A program made the translations under genes and the position numbers. A stretch of DNA of 64,000 nt from Leptodontidium sp. MPI-SDFR-AT-0119 (taxonomy: Eukaryota; Ascomycota; Leotiomycetes; Helotiales; Leptodontidiaceae). Where the stretch lies: contig JAHLEZ010000004.1 in the NCBI GenBank assembly GCA_020726505.1, positions 496,001 to 560,000 of the forward strand. The letters are read 5' to 3'. Position 1 is the stretch's first letter. Each line of letters begins with the position of its first letter. Below are positions 43,711 through 54,966 of this stretch, piece by piece. The notes under the pieces are model-generated. The model was not told where the DNA came from and did no database searches. It worked only from the letters and a program-made list of their open reading frames with translations.

Positions 43711-45874
43711 AAGCGAGTGGCAGAGCTACATACAGTAAGTTCAGTCAGTCTGTTGCAGTGAAAGACATGTGGCAGTAGTGCTCACTCTGTGGCTGCAGCT
43801 GGTCAATGGATGGCGGTCATCGGTGGGGGGGATTGACGGGGCCATCGATGCTGTAGGCTATATTTAACCCTGCAAAGTGCCGGTCTAATGCACATAAATA
43901 ATGGTGGGCCTCTCGCACAAAATGCATATCTGTTCCGAATACGCCGATAAATATTTATGGTTTGCTTAAATACTTGGAATTTCCCCTGTATTGCACACTA
44001 CTCCCTACTTAGGTATTTAGTGAATTCTGGATTACCTCCCTAAGGTAGGGTAGCTAGCTAGCTAGGTACCCATGTTATGTATGGCCTTTGCCTTTGTTAA
44101 TTAATTAATGATCGCCTCTGCAGAAGTAAGTTTTGTGTGCTGCATCGGGAGATTATGATGCCGGGTAGATATCTTGGATACCTAGTCCGTACAGTACATA
44201 TGCTTGGTACTGTACTCGTAGGTCTGCTTGTGATTGTGCGCTTTTGTTCTCGGCTTGGGGAACGAATGGGAATTTCATCACTCCTGCTCTTTCTTCTCTT
44301 AGACTTCTCTACCTACTTCAGTCAATACTCGTACCTCCATCACAATAATTCTTATCTCTCTCTTTCACACATCCTCCCAGAACTCTAAATGGTTGACCCC
44401 TTTCTCAGCCTCTCTCCCTTCCTCCCTCCCTCTAACCGAGCGATTCAAGACAGTCTTCACCCTCAATTTCCCATTCAAGAAACCAGCCATTTCACGTCCC
44501 CTATCTACGCTCTGTCTGTCTCTCCTTTCCTTCTTCTCTTCTCTCGCTAGCCGACCGTTTTCCCTCTTTCAATTGCTTATCTTAGAATTTCTGCCAGCTT
44601 GACCGCTTCCCACTTCCTAAGCCGCAACGCCCTCTCCCTGTATGCGTTGTTGCATCAAAAGCCATTCCCACCCCCTCGGATTCGCGAGTTTTTCAAATTT
44701 TCGCTGCAAGTCTCAGCTCTTCAGGCTGTAAGCAGTGTGGTTTTGCATCTCTTATGCAGAGATGCGTGGCCGTCACATCATGTCGTGTCTTCCTCTCCTT
44801 CCTTCCTCTCTCTCTTTGTCCTTCCGCTCCTCAAGACAATCCATTGGACCTCGGGAGGTTCTTCTAGACAACCACCAGAACTTCTTTCTCAAAGTAAATT
44901 TACGAAATGACCCACCATCCACACAAGAAGCGATGTAACCCCATCCCAAGATTTCAAGATTTCTCGAAAACCCACCATCCCACGCTCATGCCCACCCACA
45001 CCAACGCCTCGATTGCCAACCATTCAGCCTACCGAGATTCAACCCCTGGATAATTAATATGCGGCCCCTGACTTGATTTGCCGGCAGATGAGAGAGGGAG
45101 GGGGAACTTGGACTGGGAGACGCAACGCGAACTCGGGGGAAAGATAACGTCACAGGAGAAAATGCGTGATAATGCCTTTGATATAGGGATGCATATAGGT
45201 AAGGTAGGTTCGCGCGTACCCATGGCTTTTATTTGAACTTTACCTCGGAGCATGCGGTTGTCTATTGGCACTTTATGGGATTTCACTACTCGTACGGTCG
45301 TGAAGACTCCTCCAGTCTCAACTCAATTAAAAAGAAGCTTTCGCACAGACAATGTTCTACTTCACCACTGCAGATATGTAAACCCGAAAAGAAACAATAG
45401 CCATACAGCCAAGCCCAAAAAACAGCCAACGATAATCCCTTAGTCTCATAAACAAAGACAATCAGCCTCTTATTCCCTTACTATCCTCTATCAGGCAGTC
45501 CGAGAGAACACTCTTCAAGGCGTTCCTGGCGTTCCTGGCGTTCCTGGTGTTCTCGTCAAACCCAGGTAAACCGTCTCGCGTTTTACAGGTCCGTCCCGCC
45601 ACAGAGGCACAGCACAATACTTAGCGCCACATCAGCCTTGTAGTTCCGAGCGAAACGAACACCAGTTCGTTTCCATTCAACTTCATAAACATCACAGCCT
45701 CCTCTCCTCCCCCTCCGCCTCTACCACCAGCCCTCACCACACGCCACGAACTACGGCTGGTATTGGAACCGGAACTCGACATCTCAATTCCCTATCTCCC
45801 CCCCCCCTCCGAGTCGTACAACACCCATCAAATCCCCCACGGATAAGCCCAGCCATCCAACTAAAACAGCCACC

Positions 45875-47678
45875 ATGGACTCCCTCCCGACCGAAATCCT
45901 AGGCCTGATCCTCGAATGGGAAGTGCGGATGTGCGAGCGTCAGAAGAATACAATCCTCAATCTGCGATTCGTCTGCAAGGCGTTTGATATGGCATTGCGG
46001 CCTTACGCGTTCAAGACTCTGCAGCTGGAGTTTTCGCGGTTTCTGAGGAATCGTCCAACGCCGGGGAGGCAGAATTTGGTGGGAGTGGGGGGTATTTGTG
46101 AGGCGTTGTATTTGGATATGATGGTTGTGAGGGATGAGGGTACGTCGGTTCTCTCTGTGCTTTGAAGAAGGGGGTGGTGCGGGTTGAAAGTGGCACCCTG
46201 AAATGGCAGATGCTTTGAGGGATATATGCTACCCCGCGAGACGAGGCCGAGCTTGAACGAGACTATGGTTGCTGGAACATCTGCTAATTGGTATGCAGAG
46301 GAGATCAATCGTCTATCGAGTGTTTTCCATGGGTTGCTCAAGAAAGTCCCCGAAATGATACCTCTCCTGGACTCCCTCCGCAGATACTGCCTGAACGATA
46401 CCACCTTCGACGAGACCGATTTCCGCCGTGTCATACATGTATGTTTCCCCAACACTGCCCAGAAACCATACTTACATCCACCAGGAAGTGCTAGAGGTCA
46501 CCCCAAACATGAAACGGCTAAAATTAAACCTCCCCTTCCAAGTTGTCGGCCAAACAAGTCGAACAGCAACTGTCCTCCTCGCCACAGCCCTTGCATGTCT
46601 CGCGAAACGTCCAGAGGAACATGAAGTTCTACAAACAATGGTATTGGATCATGTCAGTGACACAACACTCATTGATATATGCCACAACCCAATGGATATC
46701 ATCAACGCCATAACCACCTTCTCAGGACTAAAACACTTGATCCTGTCAATCAAAAGACAAGAATCCCTACCAAGCAAACAATCATCCTTCAGCAACAACC
46801 TCTGGTTCCTAATCGAAAAAGCCATCCCTCTGGAAAGCCTCTGCCTAATCGGGTGGAACATAAAAAGAGACATCAACACCAGGCGACACTGTCACAATGT
46901 ATCATACAACAACTGGACAATGCGTTCCCTCCCTTTCTCCCGCGACATATCCGACAAACTCACCCACCTCCGCAATCTAGAACTAAAACGCATCGACATT
47001 GACCCCCAAATTTTCGTAAATCTCATCACACAAATCGCCCCCACGCTAAAAGAACTCTATCTCAACCAAGTCTACCTCAAGATCCGCGCTCCACAACACC
47101 TCTCCCGCGGCCTCGATCTCTGGATCGGTAATATCGGCCGCAAGAAAGAAGAGACTTGCTGGGTAGCTGAAGAACTCCGAGCCATTCCAGAATTGAAACT
47201 TGACATCCTTCGCGCGACGGGTATTGGATATGATGATTTCCTCCCGACGCCAGACCCTGAATACCCCACCTACGACCTGGAAGACCGGACAAACCAATCC
47301 AGGAGTTTCGACCACCGATTCGTCCTAGCCGTCCTCTCAGGTCCCGATCCAGACCCGAACCAAGAAATCCACGCACAAGGCCTCGACGGGACCAACTCCC
47401 CAATACCCCCCCTCACGGCAGAATCCGTGCCAATCAAATCCACGCCCGAGCTTACTTTAAGAGACAGAGCAACATTCGACGCGGAAACTTTCCAGAGGAA
47501 CCACAACTCCACCTCGGAGTTCAAGAGGTGTATTGATGGTCTCTTCGTCAATCACAATGAGCGGGCTTTGAAGGAGTTGCAGAATATCATCACGGTCGCG
47601 GATAGGGGTATGAATATGCTGAGTGCGGAGATTGAGAGGGCCAGGATGGAAGGGGAGCTAGTTAGGGATGGTGGATAA
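45875..47678 (+). CDS. F-box-like protein (532 aa, 3 exons)
   Basis: Exons 45875-46139, 46299-46438 and 46485-47678 join in frame (introns of 159 and 46 bp). The N-terminus is a fungal F-box motif: MDSLPTEILGLILEWEVRMC followed by NLRFVCKAFDMALRPYAFKT. Such proteins act as substrate adaptors of SCF ubiquitin ligases through Skp1. Exon 2 (EEINRLSSVFHGLLKKVPEM) and the start of exon 3 (VTPNMKRLKLNLPFQ) lead into a leucine-rich part with repeat-like units (FSGLKHLILSI, LTHLRNLELKRID, APTLKELYLNQVYL). The C-terminus is less regular and ends in a helical stretch (ALKELQNIITVADRGMNML). The intron-1 acceptor at 46298 was chosen because it alone keeps the frame, and it has a CTAAT branch site. Substrate unknown. 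Confidence 0.82.
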
Positions 47679-48326
47679 GTCAATCTGAGATAGGCTGTGG
47701 CTGTTTCTAGTGCATGGGATGGGATGGGTTGGGATGGGAATGGGTAGAGTACATGAATACGTGGGATTTATTGAACTCCATTTGTGAGTAACACATAGCC
47801 TGTGGTGCCTGTATAGATTCGAATCCCTCGCATGCCTATACAGTACTCTATTAATCCACTGTCCCGTACCCCCACTTGATAAACTTCGTAAATTAAACTC
47901 AGGTTGGCGTCTGTCTAGTGATGGGAAGACAGACAGACTTATTGGTTTTGTGTTAGTTCTTGGTTTAACTTTGTTGTTGTATTTCTCTTTTGTACTGTAG
48001 GTAGGTTTTTTTTGGGGGGGGCGGGGGGGCTTGAATCGCTGTCGAACGAACGAAACCGAACGATGAGGAAGCACCTTTTGTCTTTCTAAGAATTTTATTA
48101 GATAGATATAGTAATGCGGTTCCGACTTCTTCTCGGATCAGTTGTTTTGTTCTCTCATCTTACCAGACCAGACCAGTCGGGCATCTTCTTCGTCAATGGA
48201 AATATATTGCATCGCATGGTATTCCACTCTCCAACTTTCAAAATACAGTACTCCATTCTGCAGTACCTTTTTATCGTTCGGAGACCAGATAGTACCTGTA
48301 TAAAAAGAAAGAAGAAGTCTCGTCAT
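47679..48326. other. Convergent intergenic region
   Basis: Between the 3' ends of the F-box gene and the GH12 gene. Contains GGGATGGGAT repeats (47716-47745) and a G-rich tract near 48015. No gene. Confidence 0.55.
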
Positions 48327-49425
48327 TCAGTACAATGCCACAGCAACCGCGCCCACCAACGCCATAAAAACCACAGATCCCTTACTCCTCCTCCTTCTCA
48401 GTCCAGCAGATTTAGACTTCGAGCCACCAGCAGTCGTCGAAACCGAATCATTCCTCACAACATCAACACTGATCCCCGCGGCCGTGAACGTGACATATTC
48501 CTCCGCGAAGAACGTCTCCGTCCCGAACTGCACAACGCCGAGATAGTTATCCCCGGGTAGGAGATTGTTCTCTGAGAGGTAGTGGATTCCTACTGCTAGG
48601 TCGCCGGTGAAGCTTGTGGTGTTTTTGGTGGGGACCCAGCTGAATACGTGTTGGTTGAGGGTGTTGGTGCCGGTGTATAACTCGCTTTTGCATCGTTAGC
48701 TCCAGCTATTTGGCATTGTCTTTTCAATGCAGATTGAGATACTGGATGAGTTAAGGTGAGGTAAGAAAACTTGTACTTACAAATCCGTCCCGCCCATCTT
48801 ACACCTCGGTCTCGCAGAAGACGTCGCGTTGAAATACCCAATAGGATACGTCGGACCGATCGTAGCTAACCAAACCATGACCTCAAAAGTAGGCGAAACA
48901 GTCGACGTAGCATTCCTGGGGTCTGGATCCAGAAACATATCGAACGCTACATTTGCAGTGGCGTTAAGTTTCTCCAGCGCGGTGGTTTCGAATGTTGATG
49001 ATGTAGGCATGGTTGAAGGGCCCATGTGCCAATCTACGTGCGCGACTAGGGATGTGAGATTCGAGAGGTGCACGGGGGATTGTTGGATGCTGTTTAGGAG
49101 GAGGTTGGGGAAGGCGTGGACGGAGTCGGCGCTGCTTGTGTTGGTCCATGTCCATGTTGCGGCTATGGTTGTTGCGTTGCTTGTTACCTTGGTTTGGTGT
49201 GAGATTATGGGGTGTGATGTGATGATGGGGGGAGACGAACGTTTAGACAGGATCCTCCGGATGCGTCTTTGCCCCAGGCATTGTTACTAACTTTCGGTTC
49301 TGTCAGCCGTTGCTCATATATTCATGATGAGGATTTGTTTTGGTTTCGGACGTACATGTGAATTGAGGGGTGAAATATTTGTCCCATTGACCACAGAGCA
49401 GTTGATCTGGAGCTACGATTGCCAT
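48327..49425 (-). CDS. GH12 endoglucanase/xyloglucanase-like protein with GPI-type tail (294 aa, 4 exons)
   Basis: Minus-strand exons 49425-49356, 49290-49241, 49187-48781 and 48684-48327 join in frame through introns of 65, 53 and 96 bp. The GH12 fold is followed in order: QLLCGQWDKYFT, SNNAWGKDASGGSCLN, TIAATWTWTN, DSVHAFPN, then TFEVMVWLATIG with the predicted nucleophile Glu (residue 142), and VQFGTETFFAEE with the acid/base Glu (residue 232). GH12 enzymes cleave beta-1,4-glucan or xyloglucan in plant cell walls. After the catalytic domain come a Ser/Thr-rich linker, a basic RRRRSK and a hydrophobic end (GSVVFMALVGAVAVALY), typical of a GPI-anchor signal. No secretion signal is present at the inferred ATG, so a short upstream signal-peptide exon is probably missed. 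The acceptor of intron 1 (AAAG at 49291) is the least certain junction. Confidence 0.82.
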
Positions 49426-51190
49426 ATCGAGGGGAGACTGTAGGGGTAACGGAATTTTTCTGCAGAAGTGCGGTTGATAGTTGTTTGCCAAAGAAATGTA
49501 AAGGAGCGAGTGTGCAATATCTGATGCTTCTGATATTTACTTGGAGCCCTCGCTTGCTACACTCTTTTAGCGAGGTGTGTCCACCTCACTCCAGCCCCTG
49601 CTTCAAAGTCCCTTGACCGCCAAGAATCCCAACAGAATATCGCAGTCATTATTCCAATCTATTCTATGAGCAAATTTCACTGATTTATTCTCCGAATAAG
49701 TAGGGCCGTACTGTGCAGGACCCTCCCTGCATGAGAATGTATTTGCTGTACATGTTGTAGTACAGTACAGCGATTGTTGTCCCCCTGAGGATACTGTAAG
49801 CGAGAAGTGTTTTGGGATCCACCCGGGCCGCAATCCCGTTCGATTGTAAGCTCCACACGTGAGAAATGAGGGGACAAGTCAGACCAAAGATCGTTCTCTG
49901 CAACTTATGGGTACATGAAATAAATTCACTTGGGGCAGAGGAAGCTTTATTCAGGGGCCTGGTTCTCAAATGGAACGATGAGGGGGTGATAGATCTCCTG
50001 GCTTGCTTGTTGTGGGATGAATACAACACGGCATATTGTCCACATGTTGAACAGGCTAAATTGCGCAAGAGAGCTTCATTTGTTGGTTTTCTAGTCTTCG
50101 CCTAGGTAGTGCTAGTTTCAACGTCCTTTAAGACGTGAGATATTCCGAGGTGCTAGAATCTAGTTATTTCGATCCATTTCCCCCCCCCCCATGTCGGATC
50201 GTTCAAAAACGAAGCTCTTATCAATCCTTTCCCCAACATGCCTTACGAGGTGCGTCAGGCTCATCTCTATTGCGGTTCCGCCACAGGGACTAAATCAGCA
50301 ATGAAAGCTCGACCTGCCTCTTCTGAAATCCCCATCTCACCGTCTGCAGAAATTCCGCATGTCGACGTACGGCACAAGCATCGGGCTTCCCGAAAGAGAA
50401 AGCCACTTGCCGTCTTTGAGGGAAGCTTCAGCCCTGTGCGGCTCGTGCCGAGGACGCATTGAGCTTCGGGAATGCCGGAAGCAAGCCGGATGAGATATCT
50501 CACTCTTCGCGGCCGACTCCATTCTGCAGAAGGACATGGTTGTTCGTTGTCGTGCCGATTCCTAGGCGAGGATTGGTTTAAGCAAGCATGCTGCACGACA
50601 TGGAGCCCACATATCGTGGTCATCTCATCCCGTCTCACTTTCGGGAGACGAGAATGCTTGTTCTCTTTGGCTATGCATGTAAAATTATTAGGTCAGATTG
50701 TTCGATTTGAGATGTTTCTTATCTTCTTTCCGTGGAAACAGTTATCGAGAGTCCTTTCTCGGAATCTGGTCTAGCTCATGCAAGATAGAGATGCTCAGTT
50801 TTGCAGGCTGGTGGCTTAGGCTCTCACCGGCATGTCAATGGCAGCAGCAAGGGTCCTGCCAAATCGCAAGTGTAGAAAGTTTTCAATTACTCCACTGATA
50901 CTGTACTGGGAAATGCCTTTGCCTCAAAAGCACGGTCGTATTGTGGAGTCTGTCTCGCGAGATGCTTCTCAACACTTTTCAAAGAAATTTGCTCAGCTGT
51001 CATTATGCCTCAGCCCGACAAAGTAACTCCACATATCTCTTGGTACACTGCATCAGGGACAAGGACATGAAGCAAATGGCCCCACATCTTGCGTGAGGCA
51101 ATGAGCTCGTCTATCTGACGACAGTATACATACCATGAGACCCAAGCAAAACACGGAATCCAAGTCAACTCGATCGTACCTTCTCTCAGC
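49426..51190. other. Intergenic between divergent GH12 and GT2 genes
   Basis: 1.76 kb, no gene recognised. It should contain the missing GH12 first exon. A C10 tract lies near 50181-50190. Confidence 0.45.
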
Positions 51191-53714
51191 ATGTCTGACC
51201 AAGCTCAGGTCCAAGAAAAGTCCCCCGTCCTACTGGTCGGGGAGATACAAGGCTCGAGATCAAACAACAACAATTCCCGAGTCCAAATCGCTCAACTGTC
51301 CCAAGTACTTTCTCTCACTGCGCTACAGCCAGCACAAAAACGTCTTCCATCATCACTGTGTGATCATTGTGGAAGTCTAACCCCACGGTCAGGAGCCACC
51401 ACTGTCTATGGGACACCGCTGAGAACGCCGACTGCCTCAGGGTGGAACTCAGAGGCGTCGTCGATATTCTCTGTGAGTACTGTCAATCCTTCAACGGCGT
51501 CACACTAACGCTGTGTTCAGGATGCAAAAGGAAAAGAGAAAGTTGAAGCAACCAATTCTCCCGTCTGTCTTGTCAAGAGACTTCACCTCAACGATGATGT
51601 CGACCACATGCCCAAATGGAAGAAGCGTATCAATCGCCTTACGCCTATCTCTTCCTTCGTGGCCGTGGTTTCGTACTGGATATACTTTGCATTTCGCATT
51701 CGATACACCATTGACGCACAGAGAGTGGCCCATCGGATATTCGTTTATGCATGGATCTTCGTTGTCATCGAAATGGGTGTGGCATGTGAGTGTTACCACG
51801 TATGATTGATGTCTGCCTGCTTACGAGTTTGGATAGTCCCATCTCTCATGATCCAACTTTGGCAATCACTCGCAGTGAAAGGACGGACCCGCGAGAAGCT
51901 TCGGATCGTAGGAGACACAGTGCCAACAATCGATGTCTTCATAACATGCTGCGGCGAAGACATCGATGTAGTACTCGACACTGCCAGAGCTGCAGCAGTA
52001 GTGGATTGGCCATTTGATCGATTCCGTGTCGTTGTGTTGGACGATGGCGGTTCGAGTGAAATTCAATCAGCAATCGAAGACCTTGCACTTGTCTACCCCA
52101 ACATATACTACACCGCAAGAGTGAAGACCAAAGGTGTACCCCATCACTACAAAGCTGGCAATCTCAACCACGGCCTTCAATTTGCTCATGGGCTCCCGGG
52201 CGGAGCTGGAGAGTTCATGGCTGCTTTGGATGCGGATATGATTCCACAACCAGAATGGCTTCGTGCTATCATTGCGCATTTGGTCATTGACTCGGACTTG
52301 GCACTTTCTTGTCCTCCTCAGGTTTGTCAAACGATTTTCAGAACATCAAAAACTGCGACTGATGCTCAGATAGCTCTTCTATAATGTCCCTCCTAATGAT
52401 CCCCTCATGCAGAGTCTCGATGGTTTCGTTCATATTTTTGAGCCTGTGAAAGATACTGGTGGGGTCGCTGTAAGTTTTCGCCCTCTTCCACCAATTGAGC
52501 TGTTCTAATGAAGCTTCAAGTGGTGTACTGGATCTGGTTACGCCATCAGACGGTCTGCAATTGACCAACTTGGAGGCTTTCCCACCGGTTCCCTGGCCGA
52601 AGATGTTTGCACATCGACGATGCTTCTCGGAGCTGGCTGGAAGACCGCTTACATACACGAGCCTCTACAATTTGGTACTGTACCAGAGACTTTTGCAGGA
52701 CATGTCAAGCAGCGGACACGATGGGTGAGAACTGATCATATTCTCGAGAACCAAAAGGCTGATGAAGTGTGCAGACTATCGGATCTATCCAAACATCAGT
52801 CAAGCTAAACTTCGGTCTCTTCGGTCCCCTCGTTACTAAGATGACTTTCCTCCAACGACTCTCCGGCTTTGTCTACACCATCACGACATTCTTCTCAATC
52901 TTCCATACCATGGCTCTGTTTACCATGCCTCTTGTACTCATCTCTGGAGGAAGACTCGTAGCCTACGCCACAAATTACCAACTTAGATGGCTCATCCGAA
53001 TGTGTTTCGTCGCTCTCATCTCAAACAGAGTCAACGAATGGGCGATGTACCTCCCAGCCGGGTACCGTCTTGGGCAGCGGGACTCAGGCGCAGTGATGTG
53101 GATGGCTCCATATCACGCTCTAACCATAATCCGTTCTTTCATCCTGCCAACATGGCTAGGTGGTAAAGTCGCTGCCTTTACAGCAACAGGTGGATTGAAA
53201 TCCGAGCTAAATGAACGGGATCCGCATCGAAGAGCACCGCTTGGCCGTCGTCTCAAGGTTATCCTATTCGACAACAAAGTGTTCATGCATCTGATCTACC
53301 TTCTCTTCTGCGCTGCAGCAGTAGCGAAATCAACTGCGACTGGTGTCATGAGCAACAAGGGCTCGGCTTCGGGAACGCTGGTTTATATGCTCACGCATGC
53401 TTGTTGGCCACCGATGGCGTGGTTGATTGCTCTCAATGCTGCTTGGGCTCCTATTCACTGTAAGCTGGACCTTTCTCATTCCGAAGAACTCCCTTTTCAA
53501 GAAAAAACTAACATTTACGATAGACGCAATCTGGCCCCCCTCAATGCCAGACCGTGAACATCTTCTCGATCGAGACCAGGCCACAGGTGTTGCACACCCG
53601 ACAGAGGCAGCTAAACGAATTGTGTGGGACAAGACTTACGCATTTCATGAGCTTGAGTATTCTCTATTAACAGTTTATACTACTGTCATTTTCATCGGAA
53701 CTTTCTTTTTCTAG
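51191..53714 (+). CDS. GT2 processive glycosyltransferase, cellulose-synthase-like (735 aa, 7 exons)
   Basis: Exons 51191-51472, 51521-51785, 51837-52321, 52374-52469, 52521-52724, 52775-53459 and 53524-53714 join in frame, every intron GT-AG and 48-64 bp. A disordered N-terminus leads to two membrane helices (SSFVAVVSYWIYFAF and IFVYAWIFVVIEMGVAF). The cytosolic GT-A domain follows: VDVFITCCGEDIDV-type start, VVVLDDGGS (Asp near 251), YKAGNLNHGL, the metal-binding DADM (residues 314-317), WCTGSGYAIRRSA, GSLAEDVCTS with the catalytic acidic residue, and QRTRW (440-444), the Q-x-x-R-W product-binding motif of processive synthases. Five or so C-terminal membrane segments form the export channel. 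The product is probably a beta-linked cell-surface glucan, but the polymer cannot be read. Fungal homologues occur as single genes. Intact. Confidence 0.9.
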
Positions 53715-54049
53715 TCGGGGGTTGGAAACATGGAGGAAAGTGGTATTTGCGAAGCTGTTGGTTCGTGGATGGATGGTTCATTTCAGAGTGGGTAGCGGCC
53801 TCATATATGCTGCTCGGTTGGAATTAGTAAATAGCTCTATAGCGATCATCTACATCCAGAAACAATTGCTTCATTTTGGAGAGATTGGCGCTCCGGCGAC
53901 GAGTAACAAGCTTGTAATGCAAGGTCAGCGATGTGTGTAGGAATTTGAATGCAGTTGGTAATTTATCCTGGCTTTTGAACAACAAATTATAAAGTTTCCA
54001 ATCTCTTATAGCTAATAATCTGACATTTCTCCCGAAAGTGCATTCGTAT
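53715..54049. other. Convergent intergenic region
   Basis: 3' flanks of the GT2 and SDR genes; nothing else seen. Confidence 0.6.
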
Positions 54050-54966
54050 CTAGTACGGACGAACAGAGCCATCGTAGAGTTTCTGTCCACCAATCTCCTT
54101 TCCAGGAAGATTGATGACAAAGAACTTGCCGCTATCAGCTGGAGTGCTACCAGAAAGGACATTGAGACCACCAGTTGCACTTTCCTCTGGTGTCAAATGA
54201 CCTGCATCAGTCCCCATGTCTGTTTTGACCCACTGTTCCATCATTATTAGCAGGGATTTGCTATTACGTGGGAAGAGCAGACACTTACACCAGGACAGAT
54301 GGCAAGGACCGTGAAGCTATCGCTTTCGAGCGACTCCGCCCATTGAACAGTGAGCATGTTTAATGCGGTCTTAGACACTTTGTAAGCCGGAGTAGGCTGA
54401 AACTTGCCCATAGCCGACAGGGTCATTGAGCCCAGGGTTGAAGAACTGCGAACCAGTTAGCCCAAAATCGTGACTCTATGAAACTCGAGCAAATATACAT
54501 GTTTCCAATTTTCTTCAATTCACCCTTCCTAAGCAACGGCAAGAAAGCTCTCGTGACATTGTGAACTCCAAAGACGTTCGTGTTCAATACATCAGTGAGA
54601 TCCGTCCTGGCAAGGGGGTCAGCATGCACAATACCAGACTCGACGTTCATACACGTACATGTTTTCAACACCACCTTCAGTGTAGCTCGGGATGCCAGCG
54701 TTGTTGATGAGGACATCCAGACCTTTATCGCCAAGAGACTGTTCAACCCGTTTAGCTGCCTCCTTGGCACTTTCCTCTGATGTCACTTCAAGACGGACGA
54801 ATTCGACACGGCTAGCAGATTCAGAAATGATTTTCTGCAGTGCGACATTCTCTGATCGAGCGGCAGCAAAGATTTTGCTAACTTCAGATGCGTCTCTGTG
54901 AGCTAAGAGTGTGACATATCCGAGGCCAATTCCTCGAGATGAGCCAGTGATGAGGTAGGAAGCCAT
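54050..54966 (-). CDS. Short-chain dehydrogenase/reductase (251 aa, 4 exons)
   Basis: Minus-strand exons 54966-54659, 54606-54499, 54445-54289 and 54232-54050 join in frame (introns 52-56 bp). Classical SDR: N-terminal nucleotide-binding motif TGSSRGIGLG, the stabilising VLINNAGIP near residue 88, and NVFGVHNVTRAFLPLL. The catalytic segment is SSTLGSM...AYKVSKTAL, with Ser, Tyr and Lys of the Y-x-x-x-K motif (Tyr about residue 160), followed by CPGWVKTDMG. It resembles fungal cytosolic SDRs of the C-factor/sniffer group, NAD(P)H-dependent carbonyl reductases of broad substrate range. All catalytic residues are present. The start codon directly precedes the first beta strand, as usual. Confidence 0.88.

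Larger units (their letters stand above)
43059..45874. other. Divergent promoter spacer with microsatellites
   Basis: 2.8 kb between the divergently transcribed DUF1765 and F-box genes. Holds (AGGT)n at 43103-43120, a GGGGA/GGAGA purine run at 43571-43622, (GATAC)4 at 43691-43710, CTAG-type repeats near 44050, and three GTTCCTGGC repeats at 45523-45550. Long CT-rich leaders precede 45875. No gene recognised. Confidence 0.5.

Noticed and set aside
47810..47850. tRNA-like string with ATTCGAATCC
   Set aside because: No matching acceptor stem, A-box or anticodon arm at the right distance on either strand.
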